Source: Anaerolineales bacterium (lineage in GTDB: Bacteria > Chloroflexota > Anaerolineae > Anaerolineales > Villigracilaceae). From it: a stretch of 64,000 bases of DNA. How positions within the stretch are numbered: the stretch's first letter is position 1; each line of letters starts with the position of its first letter. Made by a program: the position numbers and the translations under genes. Below are positions 16,568 to 26,132 of the stretch, in pieces. The notes beneath the pieces are model-generated. The model worked only from the letters and a program-made list of their open reading frames with translations, was not told the origin of the DNA and made no database searches. The stretch spans positions 1 to 64,000 of the forward strand of contig JAFGMV010000063.1 in the NCBI GenBank assembly GCA_016927315.1. Reading direction: 5' to 3'.

Positions 16568-16827
16568 GGGAATATCCTGTTTAATGGAGTTTGAGTGGAA
16601 CTTGATTCAGTATACAATCGAAAAAGGGGGAAGTCAATTACGAAACAAACATCCGGCCGACCAGGCTTTATCGGTGATGAACCGGATAAGAACAACAGCT
16701 TCCCGGAAGGGAGCCGTTTATGACCATTCCCCCTTACTTCCTGAGCAGGATCAAATAGATCGCCAATACACGGGCAGCATTTTTGGTCATAGTCGGTTCT
16801 CCAAAAAAACTGAAATACGACAGGCTA

Positions 16828-16860
16828 GAAGAAACCCCGCCCGGCTCATCTGGTTTCTTC
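16828..16860 (-). terminator. Hairpin overlapping the end of the SbcD-like gene
   Basis: GAAGAAACC (16828-16836) and GGTTTCTTC (16852-16860) form a 9-bp stem whose loop contains the stop codon of the minus-strand gene. It has no clear T-run, so termination is likely but not proven. Confidence 0.45.
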
Positions 16861-18075
16861 TTCCTCTGCGGAGAGCACCTCTTTTGCCAGTTCCTGCAAG
16901 GCCTTGAGTTCCTCCTGGTCGTTTATATGCATGCTCAACCAGTATTTTTCGAGAAGTTCCATTGGCGAAATACTGCTGATGTTCTGGTCTTCCGGAAGGC
17001 GGATGCGGGTTTCCACCCGGGGGCGTTTGACCAGGTGGAATTCAAAGGCCTCGCTCGCATCATCACGCAGCGCAGTTTCATCGATCAGGGACTCCCACTC
17101 GCGCGGGTAGGTGATGGTCAGGCGCACGATCGCCCCCTCCAGGTTTTCAGGTAAAGCCGAGGTCAGGGTTTGGGTGACATCCTGATCGGATGTGAGTGTT
17201 ACCGAACGATCGATGAATGGGCGCACATTGTCCAACCGGCGCCATTCAACCTGTGTCTTTCCACGGGTGACATTGGCGATCACAAAGTACTTTTCATCTC
17301 CTGCTTCACCAAAATCCACCCGTTCGATCGAACCTGGATAGATCACCGGTGGATGGGCATTTTCGTTAAGATTCTGCGGCTTATGGATATGGCCCATGGC
17401 GACATAATCCAGGCGTGCATCCCTGACCAGGGACCCGGACAGGACCAGGTCTGCCCCCAGCATGACGGTCCGTTCGGACCCATAGCTGGCTCCCTGTATG
17501 GAAGCATGGGCGGTCAGGATAACAGGCAGTTGCGGGTCTGCTTCTTCCAGCCAGTTTTTCACCAGATCGGAGATGCGATCTTCCATCTGGGAGTAGACCT
17601 CCGTAAGATCTTCACCGCTGACTCCCAGGGCTGCCATCAGGCCCGAGCGTGAAACCCAGGGGATCGCAATCACCTGCAGCGGGATGCCCAGTTCATCAGG
17701 TCCCAGCATTTTGGGTGTATCGAGCACATGAATATGAGGGATCTGCAGTGTGTCGAATTCCTGGAGGGCATGCGCGCGTCCCACAGCGGGAGAAAGGTCG
17801 TGGTTGCCGACCAGCAGCAGTGTCGGGATTCCGGCCTGAGACAGGCGCATAATGCGCCTGCCCCACTCGCGTTGAAAGGTGGGCGCCGGGGAACGGTCTT
17901 TATAAGCGTCCCCGGCGAAGATGACCAGGTCTACTCGTTCTTCAACTGCTGTCGAGATAATTTTATCCAGAGATTTGAGGAAATCCAGCACGCGCAGCGG
18001 CAGTCCAGTCTCGGGATCATGGCGGCCGTAATTGGCCATGTCGATATGAGCGTCGGCGAAATGAAGCAGTTTCAT
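16846..18075 (-). CDS. SbcD/Mre11-like metallophosphoesterase
   Basis: 409 aa. Calcineurin-like nuclease motifs in order: FADAHID (Asp8, His10), FAGDAYKD, LLVGNHD, ILTAHAS and AMGHIHKPQ; these hold two Mn ions. The C-terminal 130 residues form the capping domain of exonuclease subunit D. The partner SbcC/Rad50 ATPase is not adjacent, which is unusual for SbcD but common for the solitary YhaO-like exonucleases. The start at 18075 is preferred because MKLLHFADAHID is the family N-terminus; it lies 2 nt after the C39-peptidase stop. Confidence 0.88.
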   Translation of the reverse strand: MKLLHFADAHIDMANYGRHDPETGLPLRVLDFLKSLDKIISTAVEERVDLVIFAGDAYKDRSPAPTFQREWGRRIMRLSQAGIPTLLLVGNHDLSPAVGRAHALQEFDTLQIPHIHVLDTPKMLGPDELGIPLQVIAIPWVSRSGLMAALGVSGEDLTEVYSQMEDRISDLVKNWLEEADPQLPVILTAHASIQGASYGSERTVMLGADLVLSGSLVRDARLDYVAMGHIHKPQNLNENAHPPVIYPGSIERVDFGEAGDEKYFVIANVTRGKTQVEWRRLDNVRPFIDRSVTLTSDQDVTQTLTSALPENLEGAIVRLTITYPREWESLIDETALRDDASEAFEFHLVKRPRVETRIRLPEDQNISSISPMELLEKYWLSMHINDQEELKALQELAKEVLSAEEEETR

Positions 18076-18077
18076 GC

Positions 18078-19412
18078 CTAAGGCTGTACGCCGAGATCCT
18101 GTAAGGCCTGGATCGCCGGTATCCAATTCGGGTGGACTTTGAGCGCGGCGCGGTAATCATCAATGGCAGCCTGGGTTTGTCCTGCCATGAAATTGGCCTG
18201 ACCTCTCCAGTAGAGGCTTTCTTCAAGAACCGGCTCACTGATGGTATCTTTCAATGTCGTGGTTGCCAGATTGATCACATCAGAATACCGCCCGCTGTAG
18301 TAGTAAGCTTTATAGGGGCCGGTCTGGTACCACATCATGCGATAGGGACGGACACTGTCCTCGACAATCAGATCACCATAGATCTGAAATGCAAAGTCAT
18401 AGGCATAGGCGGCGTCGGCATATTCCTGTAGTTCTACATGAGCAGTACCAATATTAAAATAGGCAAAGTACTGGTCGATATCTTCCAAAGTCTGTGATTC
18501 CTGATGGGCTACTTCGAGTGAACGGCTGGCAGCCCAACGGGCATCTGCATAGGGTCCTAACAAGGCCGTGACCTCGTTCTCTTTCTCTGCAGGATAAACC
18601 ACAACAAACACATAGTTGAATGCCCTCCAGCCTTCAATCATCTTGTTAAATGTAATTAGTCTATCCGGTCCGGGAGGCGCCCCTGCGGGTTGATAGGAGT
18701 CTTGATAAATGAAAATTTGTTGTGCTTCATCGTATCCGGTGATGAAGGCATAATGTCCCATCCAACTGACCCGATTGGCGAGGTCTAATTCGTAGATTCC
18801 CTTTTCTACCAATACCGGGAAGCCTTCGGCAATGAGTGATTTAATCAGATCGAGGTTCCCCCCATAGCGTAAAACGGATCCGAGCGCAGGCACATTATCC
18901 GCAATATATTCCTGCATTTCATAGGGCATGACGTTTTTATCTACGTTTGAGGGTAAGCCCCCTTTGGTATTTCCTGGCATTACAGCCTGCCCGATTACAT
19001 CCCGGTTGCCATCCCAGCCCCAGTATCTCAAGGCCATAGAGAAGTTTGCAGGGCCGCAGTAATTCGTTCGTCCATGCTGATCTTCATAGAAAACATCTGT
19101 CAGGACAACTCTGTCGGGAAAGGGAGTAGGCGTTATGGTCGGAACCGGTGTCGGCAGGTCGGGCTCAGGCGCTGCCGAGGGAGTTGCCAGATAAGCCTGC
19201 ATGGTCGCCTGGACGATGGCATCCAGTTGGGATTCCTCGTTTGGGGTGAAGAGTGCTTTGTCGGGGGGGTTGAAGAAATAGATCACCCGGGTGCGTAAAT
19301 TCTCAACCCGCCAGGCGAGGCGCGCATGAACCGGAGGGAAGAAGTAGATCCCGATTACGGCCAGAACGGCAGCGAGGATACCAATAAGTATCCTTTTCGT
19401 TCTCGTTTTCAT
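18078..19412 (-). CDS. Membrane-anchored C39-like cysteine peptidase with TPR tail
   Basis: 444 aa. One N-terminal membrane segment (8-26) and a Thr/Pro linker (about 78-99) place the rest outside. Residues about 105-275 are a Peptidase_C39_2 domain: catalytic Cys119 in NYCGPANFSMAL, His in SWMGHYAFITGYD and Asp in FIYQDSYQ. Residues about 310-440 contain tetratricopeptide-like repeats (QYFAYFNIGTAHVELQEYAD, LYWRGQANFMAGQTQAAIDD). The role may be cleavage or binding of secreted peptides. A TATAAT 6 nt before the ATG implies a leaderless mRNA. It is co-transcribed with the SbcD-like gene. Confidence 0.85.
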   Translation of the reverse strand: MKTRTKRILIGILAAVLAVIGIYFFPPVHARLAWRVENLRTRVIYFFNPPDKALFTPNEESQLDAIVQATMQAYLATPSAAPEPDLPTPVPTITPTPFPDRVVLTDVFYEDQHGRTNYCGPANFSMALRYWGWDGNRDVIGQAVMPGNTKGGLPSNVDKNVMPYEMQEYIADNVPALGSVLRYGGNLDLIKSLIAEGFPVLVEKGIYELDLANRVSWMGHYAFITGYDEAQQIFIYQDSYQPAGAPPGPDRLITFNKMIEGWRAFNYVFVVVYPAEKENEVTALLGPYADARWAASRSLEVAHQESQTLEDIDQYFAYFNIGTAHVELQEYADAAYAYDFAFQIYGDLIVEDSVRPYRMMWYQTGPYKAYYYSGRYSDVINLATTTLKDTISEPVLEESLYWRGQANFMAGQTQAAIDDYRAALKVHPNWIPAIQALQDLGVQP

Positions 19413-19418
19413 GTGGCG

Positions 19419-19424
19419 ATTATA
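19419..19424 (-). promoter_or_regulatory. -10 box placing the C39 gene start at +1
   Basis: Minus-strand TATAAT ends 6 nt before the ATG at 19412, so transcription should begin at the start codon itself. No Shine-Dalgarno is present. The -35 is not recognisable. Confidence 0.5.
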
Positions 19425-19505
19425 TCACCGTGAGTAATGTTCTTGCTTATTAAGGTGAAAGAAACTAAAATGAGAACAAATTACACTAACGGTAAAGGAT
19501 TTCAC

Positions 19506-20411
19506 ATGAATAAAACGATACGATTGTTTCTTTTGGGCTCGATTCTGCTCATTGCCTGTACCCCAGCGGCGACACCAACCCTGCCGCCAAAGGCGACCAA
19601 TACACCCAGGCCGACCACTGAGCCGACGATCATCCCTTCCCCGACACCACTGCCTGGTAGTTTGACACTGCCGCTCGATTCATTTAACCAGGGGATTCCC
19701 TGGTTGACTTATAATGAGAAAGAAATACCCAGTGTTTATTATTTTGGGATAAACCTCGAGATGGCGCCTTTTAACAGTGTGCTTGTGCGAAAGGCCTTTG
19801 CAGCTTCCATTGACCGCGAAGCCATCATTGAAATTGTAGACAAATATGATGATGCCAACCGCCGGCCTGCAACAACCTTGGTTCCTCCTGAAATTCTTGG
19901 GCGTGACCTGTACAACCAGGTTGGAATTCCCTACGACCCGGCGCAGGCCAGGAAATACCTGGAAGAAGCCGGTTATACGGACACCAGCAGTTTTCCGGCG
20001 GTAACAATTTGGGTAAATGTTTCAGGGGACGCGGCTCCGGCGGCGCATGCGAAAGTAGCAGAAGCTGCGATCGACATGTGGCAAACTGTCTTGGGAGTGG
20101 AAGTCAATTATGAGTTGATGAATTGGGATCAATACCAGGAAAAATTGTCAGCAAATCCCCCCGGAATTTATCGCTTGGGCTGGCTGGCAGATTACAACGA
20201 CCCTGATAATTTCTTTGGGCCCCTTACCTATTCGGATGGAAATTCGAACTATGGTGGAATTTCCATTTCAAAGCTGGATCGAATTATTGATGAGGCTGCG
20301 GGAACCGAAGACCCGGTCATAAGGCAGCAGCTTTATATTGAGGCAGAACGGATCCTGTGTGAGGCAGAAGCCGCTCTGATTCCGTTGTACCATTACACGA
20401 TTTATCGATAG
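19506..20411 (+). CDS. Short SBP_bac_5-type lipoprotein
   Basis: 301 aa, lipobox LLIAC (Cys18) and a Thr/Pro linker to about residue 50. The remainder matches only the C-terminal half of peptide/oligopeptide ABC-transporter binding proteins (OppA/DppA, normally 500-600 aa): 'FNSVLVRKAFAASIDREAI', 'PPEILGRD', 'YDPAQARKYLEEAGY', 'LGWLADYNDPDNFF' and the terminal 'ALIPLYHY'. The first lobe is absent, so peptide binding as in OppA is doubtful. No permease genes are adjacent. ATG 19506 is chosen over an earlier ATG because it starts the signal peptide and has AAAGGA upstream. Confidence 0.82.
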   Translation: MNKTIRLFLLGSILLIACTPAATPTLPPKATNTPRPTTEPTIIPSPTPLPGSLTLPLDSFNQGIPWLTYNEKEIPSVYYFGINLEMAPFNSVLVRKAFAASIDREAIIEIVDKYDDANRRPATTLVPPEILGRDLYNQVGIPYDPAQARKYLEEAGYTDTSSFPAVTIWVNVSGDAAPAAHAKVAEAAIDMWQTVLGVEVNYELMNWDQYQEKLSANPPGIYRLGWLADYNDPDNFFGPLTYSDGNSNYGGISISKLDRIIDEAAGTEDPVIRQQLYIEAERILCEAEAALIPLYHYTIYR

Positions 20412-20428
20412 CAGTCTCGTAAACAAGC

Positions 20429-20461
20429 AAAAGCGCATGGTGCATTGCACCATGCGCTTTT
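20429..20461. terminator. Bidirectional terminator between the SBP5-type gene and dnaK
   Basis: AAAAGCGCATGGTGC (20429-20443), loop ATT, GCACCATGCGCTTTT (20447-20461): a perfect 15-bp stem with A- and T-tracts on its two sides, serving both convergent genes. Confidence 0.9.
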
Positions 20462-20479
20462 CGATTCTAATCGATTGTA

Positions 20480-22390
<1,911 letters not shown>

Positions 22391-22424
22391 AGTGTTACTC
22401 CTCTTGCGATGATAGAGAATAAAA

Positions 22425-22454
22425 TAGCAGACTGCTCAATGCCAGTCTGCTATA
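22425..22454 (-). promoter_or_regulatory. dnaK promoter with CIRCE-like palindrome
   Basis: TAGCAGACTG (22425-22434), 8-nt spacer, CAGTCTGCTA (22443-22452): a perfect 10-bp inverted repeat. On the minus strand one arm overlaps an extended -10 (TG-C-TATAGC, the hexamer at 22454-22449), so the repeat covers the start point of dnaK transcription. The layout is that of the HrcA operator CIRCE (TTAGCACTC-N9-GAGTGCTAA), with which it shares TAGCA/TGCTA, but the rest differs. It could also act as an mRNA hairpin. Confidence 0.55.
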
Positions 22455-22515
22455 GCATACCTTATTGGTGCAAGAATTACGTTAACATCTTGTAGAATTA
22501 TCGTATGCCGGTCGG

Positions 22516-23292
22516 TTATGGGGCACTGATTTCAACCCAATCGACCTCCGCGATCACCGGCAGAGACTGGAAAGACGAGACGGTGATCCCTGCCTGCCCA
22601 CCTTCCAGGTTATAGCGTTCTTCTTTGATGGAGCGTATCTGGACACCATTAATCAGGATCGTGATCACCTTTTCCTGGCATACAAGGGTATATTGGTTTG
22701 GCTCAGTCCCTGGTTTAATCTTTTGGGCGGCGCCTGTAACAATCGGGTTATATTGTGATATGCCATCAGCAAGTTTTTGACCATAGAGGATATTGTAGAT
22801 GCCGTCATTGGAAACATTGAACTCATACCAGCCCTGGGTTTCACTATATCGGCAAACCAACCCGATTGAATTCTGTTCACTGGCCCGGTTGACGACGCTG
22901 ATTTCCAGACGAACATCTTCATAGGTGAAAGCCTGGTACAAAAGGTAGGCCCAAGTCAGTTCTGACCCCAGTTCAAAAGCCAGGACTCCGTCCCTGACGG
23001 TGATATTTGCCCCGGTTTCATTCCCGAAGAATTGTATTTGAGACCAGTGTTGTATTCCTGCCTCGAAGGGTTCATTAAAGTAGCGTTCTGCCGGCTTGAG
23101 GGTCGGGGTTGTGGTTGGCGTCAGCGTTGGCAGGGGAGTTTCAGCCGGCCGGTCTGTCGCCGTGAGTTCAACAGTAGCTTGAGCAGGCAGCTGGCTGGCA
23201 GTCGGCTGCGTTGTATTCTGGGGAAACGTACAGGCTGCAGGGACCAGGAGGATCAGCAGCACAAGCAGGTGTATAGGAAAGCGTTTTTTCAT
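22516..23292 (-). CDS. Lipoprotein with LamG/concanavalin-like domain (copy A)
   Basis: 258 aa. Signal peptide with lipobox VPAAC (Cys21), Thr/Pro linker to about residue 68, then a beta-rich domain: 'YFNEPFEAGIQHWSQI', 'ITVRDGVLAFELGSE', 'YEDVRLEISVVNRASEQNSIGLVCRYSE', 'WYEFNVSNDGIYNI', 'YTLVCQEKVITILINGVQI', 'GQAGITVSS'. This is the jelly-roll pattern of LamG/3-keto-disaccharide-hydrolase-like modules that often bind glycans. It is paralogous to the gene directly upstream. The start at 23292 begins the signal peptide. Confidence 0.8.
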   Translation of the reverse strand: MKKRFPIHLLVLLILLVPAACTFPQNTTQPTASQLPAQATVELTATDRPAETPLPTLTPTTTPTLKPAERYFNEPFEAGIQHWSQIQFFGNETGANITVRDGVLAFELGSELTWAYLLYQAFTYEDVRLEISVVNRASEQNSIGLVCRYSETQGWYEFNVSNDGIYNILYGQKLADGISQYNPIVTGAAQKIKPGTEPNQYTLVCQEKVITILINGVQIRSIKEERYNLEGGQAGITVSSFQSLPVIAEVDWVEISAP

Positions 23293-23312
23293 AAGAATTA
23301 TTTTAATGGATA

Positions 23313-23339
23313 AGGGCCGCCCTGTCACAGGGCGGCCCT
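23313..23339. terminator. 13-bp hairpin between the two paralogous lipoprotein genes
   Basis: AGGGCCGCCCTGT (23313-23325), C, ACAGGGCGGCCCT (23327-23339). Perfect stem, one-base loop centre, no strong T-run. Probably an intergenic terminator or mRNA-stabilising palindrome. Confidence 0.55.
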
Positions 23340-23360
23340 AGGGTTTCTCTCTTCAGGTAT

Positions 23361-24089
23361 TTACGGTTGGCTGATCGTGACCGAATCGATTTCAAGTTTG
23401 ACCGGCAGTTGATCTTCAGAAGCAACACCGATACCGATATTGCCTTTCCTGAAAATAAATTTATTATCCGTATAGACCCGGGTTTCATTCCCGTTGATAA
23501 AAAGTTTAAGGTCTCTTTCTTCGCATATCAGGGTGTATTCATTAATTTCTTTCCCCTGTTTGATTTTGTTGGAACCACCGTCTGCGATCCGCTCATAATT
23601 GTCCGTATCGCCATTGAATGCGTACATGGCATACAAACCGCTGTTGGCAATGTTCACCAGGTAATGGCCTTCATCAGACGAACGACAAATTAAAAGTACA
23701 TTGTTGATGTTCTGTCCACGGTTTTCCACCACAACATCGATGCGCACATCTTCATACTCGTAGGCTTCATAAAACACATACCCGATCAGCCATTTCCCCA
23801 GGTCAAAGACGACACGTCCATCTTCAACTTCGATGTACGCTTCATCTTCATCACCTTCGCTGGCGTTCAGGGCTATTACTTTTGACCAGCTGCTGATGTC
23901 TCCTTCAAATTCTTCCGTAAAGTATTCCTGGGCAACGGGAGCCGGGGGCTCGGTGGGCGGTTCAGTGGCGGGGGGGTCTGTGGGAGCCTCGGTCGCCGGG
24001 GGCGGTGGTTCTGTAGGGCTGGGTCCGCAGGCCAGGCTTACGGCGGCAATCACCGCAAGGACGAGCAAAAAAGGTTTTAAGGTTTCCAT
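23361..24089 (-). CDS. Lipoprotein with LamG/concanavalin-like domain (copy B)
   Basis: 242 aa. Lipobox VSLAC (Cys21), a Pro/Thr/Glu-rich linker (about 22-55), then the same jelly-roll as copy A: 'YFTEEFEGDISSWSKV', 'IEVEDGRVVFDLGKW', 'YEDVRIDVVVENRGQNINNVLLICR', 'HYLVNIANSGLYAM', 'YTLICEERDLKLFINGN', 'GNIGIGVAS'. Line-by-line agreement with copy A shows tandem duplication. The ATG at 24089 has GGAGGAG 8 nt upstream, which rules out the longer upstream frame. Confidence 0.82.
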   Translation of the reverse strand: METLKPFLLVLAVIAAVSLACGPSPTEPPPPATEAPTDPPATEPPTEPPAPVAQEYFTEEFEGDISSWSKVIALNASEGDEDEAYIEVEDGRVVFDLGKWLIGYVFYEAYEYEDVRIDVVVENRGQNINNVLLICRSSDEGHYLVNIANSGLYAMYAFNGDTDNYERIADGGSNKIKQGKEINEYTLICEERDLKLFINGNETRVYTDNKFIFRKGNIGIGVASEDQLPVKLEIDSVTISQP

Positions 24090-24168
24090 AACATTCTCCT
24101 CCAACGAAAAGATCAGTTGCAATAAGTCAGTATAGCATAGCCCCTGACAGAATTGCAAGAAAAGGAAA

Positions 24169-24193
24169 TACTGCCGGGCACAGCCCGGCAGTA
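24169..24193. terminator. Hairpin downstream of tmRNA
   Basis: TACTGCCGGGC (24169-24179), ACA, GCCCGGCAGTA (24183-24193). It lies 12 nt beyond the T-run that follows the tmRNA 3' end on the minus strand and about 80 nt before the start of lipoprotein copy B. Confidence 0.6.
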
Positions 24194-24204
24194 CAAGAAA
24201 AAAA

Positions 24205-24602
24205 GGTGGAGATGGCGGGAATCGAACCCGCGTCCGAAAGATTCAACCTGCGGAAATCTACGAGCGTAGCCAGGCGGTGCTCGTCACCGGCAGATCCCCG
24301 TCTGGCACAGAAGCCTGCCGGCCAGTCACTCGGACCCGAGAGCCCTCTTTCACATGCTTAGTAACGTGGGCATGCGGCACTCCGTCTTTCTGACGCCCGC
24401 ATCTGCCACCGGACGGAGTTCGGGGCAGGCGGACGGGTCTCACGTTGTGGAGACCGACCACTATGTCACGCCTTAGGCGGCGAGGGGCATAGCAGCGTAG
24501 GAAGTGCGGTTGGCACTTAATGTTTTGCGCTGAGTTAGCGAGTTCGGCGCCTCTCGGCTCGCATTCCGGGGCCAGCCTCTCCCGTCGAAGCCTGTCATCC
24601 CC
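24205..24602 (-). ncRNA. ssrA: tmRNA
   Basis: About 398 nt. The 5' end GGGGATGACAGGCTTCGACG (24602 downward) has the tmRNA hallmark TTCGACGGG; the 3' end carries the T-arm GGACGCGGGTTCGATTCCC and pairs CATCTCC with 5' GGGGATG as acceptor stem. The genome encodes only ACC then T after the stem, so the last A of CCA must be added. The resume codon is GCC at 24514-24512 (context TTAAGTGCC) and the tag frame ends with TAA at 24475-24473. A T7 run directly after the gene should terminate transcription. It rescues ribosomes stalled on broken mRNAs. Confidence 0.97.
24473..24514 (-). other. tmRNA proteolysis-tag reading frame
   Basis: Read from GCC, the tag is ANRTSYAAMPLAA followed by TAA. The C-terminal LAA is the usual protease signal (ClpXP type). 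The tag is three residues longer than the E. coli one. Confidence 0.85.
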
Positions 24603-24677
24603 ATGGTTGGGGGTCTTCCCCAGCTGGAAGTCCATTATATCACAGGCAGTTTCCAGCCGTTATTTGGATTTTGAAGC

Positions 24678-24811
24678 AGGAGCACAAAAAAACGCTATAG
24701 AATCACCAGATCCGAACCTCCCGGAGGGTTTCTATTCGACCCTGTGCCGGGCAGATCAACCTTCGGGACGCTGCGCCGAGGATGCCATCTAAAACCAAAC
24801 CTTGTGCTCCT
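24678..24811. mobile_element. MITE-like element, copy 1
   Basis: Terminal inverted repeat AGGAGCACAA (24678-24687) / TTGTGCTCCT (24802-24811). The 92-bp core 24695-24786 aligns without gaps to 35755-35846, about 78 of 92 bases identical by hand. It has no coding capacity and no obvious target duplication, so it seems the older copy. It lies in the 350-bp spacer between tmRNA and the signalling operon. Confidence 0.65.
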
Positions 24812-24895
24812 TTGGGTCCTTTGAGTTGAATAATTTACCTTTTCGGTGCATCATCTCTGGCTTTGAGGAAGCCGTCTTGTTTGAGGGTACTTGTC

Positions 24896-24924
24896 TTGCT
24901 TGAATTGTTGCTTTATGCTAGACT
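24896..24924 (+). promoter_or_regulatory. Promoter of the receiver-ATPase/Sir2/kinase operon
   Basis: TTGCTT (24896-24901), 17-nt spacer ending in TATGC, TAGACT (24919-24924). The ATG follows 30 nt later. The match is moderate. Confidence 0.45.
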
Positions 24925-24953
24925 TTAATCGTTGGACATGATGGGACAGGATT

Positions 24954-26132
24954 ATGGCTGAAAAAATTTTGATCATTGATGACGATCTTGATACACTACG
25001 CCTGGTAGGCTTGATGCTTCAACGGCAGGGGTATCAAATCGCCGCAGCCGCCAACGGGCAGCAAGGATTGGAAAAGGCCTTCACGGAAAATCCTGATCTG
25101 GTCCTCCTGGATGTTATGATGCCGGATATGGATGGGTACGAAGTTGCTCGTCGTTTGCGCAAGCAGCCAGAGACAGCCAATACACCTATCCTGATGTTCA
25201 CTGCCAAGACCCAGCTTGATGATAAGGTAACCGGTTTTGAAGTAGGTGCAGACGATTACCTGACCAAGCCAACCCACCCCTCAGAACTGCAGGCCCACGT
25301 AAAGGCGCTATTGGCGCGCGCTACCAAGAGCACCGCGGGGCCGGTCAAAGAACTTGCGGAAACAAGCGTCCATGAAAATGCCGCTTTTGTGGTTGGTGTT
25401 CTATCTGCACGGGGAGGGTTGGGGGTTTCGACCCTGGCTCTAAATCTGGGGGCAAGCCTGATGCCCAAAGCAGACTCAGAAGTGATCGTGGCAGAGTTTA
25501 CACCTGGTCAGGGAACTTTTGGCCTGGACTTGGGTATTTCGGATACGCAGGGGTTAGGAAAGTTGTTGTCCAGTCGTCCGGCAGATATAGACCGTGCTCT
25601 TGTTAAAAGCAACCTGGTCACACATTCATCCGGATTGACCCTGTTACTGGCTTCATCCCGGCCGCGGGAGATGCTGCTGAACAACCAGGTTAAGCAATAT
25701 GAAGCCATTGTTTCGACTTTGGCCGTACAGGCCCGTTTTGTTATTCTTGACCTGGGGTCTGGACTGCCAGCATTTGTCCAGAAAATCCTGTCCATGTGTC
25801 ATATGCGGATCGTTGTTGTTGAGGGGGTTCCCAATGTGATCCTTCATACGAAGGCTTTGTTGGAGGATATGGCGACCCTGGGTCTTAACAAACAGCAAAC
25901 GGTAGTTGTGTTAAACAATCGTATGCGTTCCGATACCCATATTCATCGCGCGAAGGTTCAGGAAAAATTGGGGTACTCTATCTCTGTTGCGTTTACCCCT
26001 GCTCCGGAACTTTATTTCCAGGCCATGCGTGAACAACAGCCGGCGGTCATGATCCGTCCCGAAAGCCTGACATATCAGCAATTCTCTGAAATATCCAACC
26101 TGGTCATTGAGCATAGGGCTGAGAAAGGATGA
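24954..26132 (+). CDS. Response-regulator receiver fused to CpaE/TadZ-like ATPase
   Basis: 392 aa. Residues 1-120 are a complete receiver domain: acidic pocket IIDDD (8-11), phospho-acceptor Asp53 in LLDVMMPDMDG, Thr83-Ala, Lys105 in YLTKP. Residues about 143-385 are a ParA/MinD-superfamily ATPase with the atypical P-loop SARGGLGVST (151-160), lacking both conserved lysines as in CpaE/TadZ, and 'RFVILDLGSGLP' as Walker B-like strand. CpaE/TadZ proteins localise pilus or secretion machinery, but no tad/cpa genes are present here. Its stop overlaps the ATG of the Sir2 gene, so the products are made together. Confidence 0.88.
   Translation: MAEKILIIDDDLDTLRLVGLMLQRQGYQIAAAANGQQGLEKAFTENPDLVLLDVMMPDMDGYEVARRLRKQPETANTPILMFTAKTQLDDKVTGFEVGADDYLTKPTHPSELQAHVKALLARATKSTAGPVKELAETSVHENAAFVVGVLSARGGLGVSTLALNLGASLMPKADSEVIVAEFTPGQGTFGLDLGISDTQGLGKLLSSRPADIDRALVKSNLVTHSSGLTLLLASSRPREMLLNNQVKQYEAIVSTLAVQARFVILDLGSGLPAFVQKILSMCHMRIVVVEGVPNVILHTKALLEDMATLGLNKQQTVVVLNNRMRSDTHIHRAKVQEKLGYSISVAFTPAPELYFQAMREQQPAVMIRPESLTYQQFSEISNLVIEHRAEKG

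Noticed and set aside
24520-24792. Plus-strand open frame running from tmRNA into the MITE
   Set aside because: It overlaps the tmRNA 5' region and the element; no protein-like pattern.
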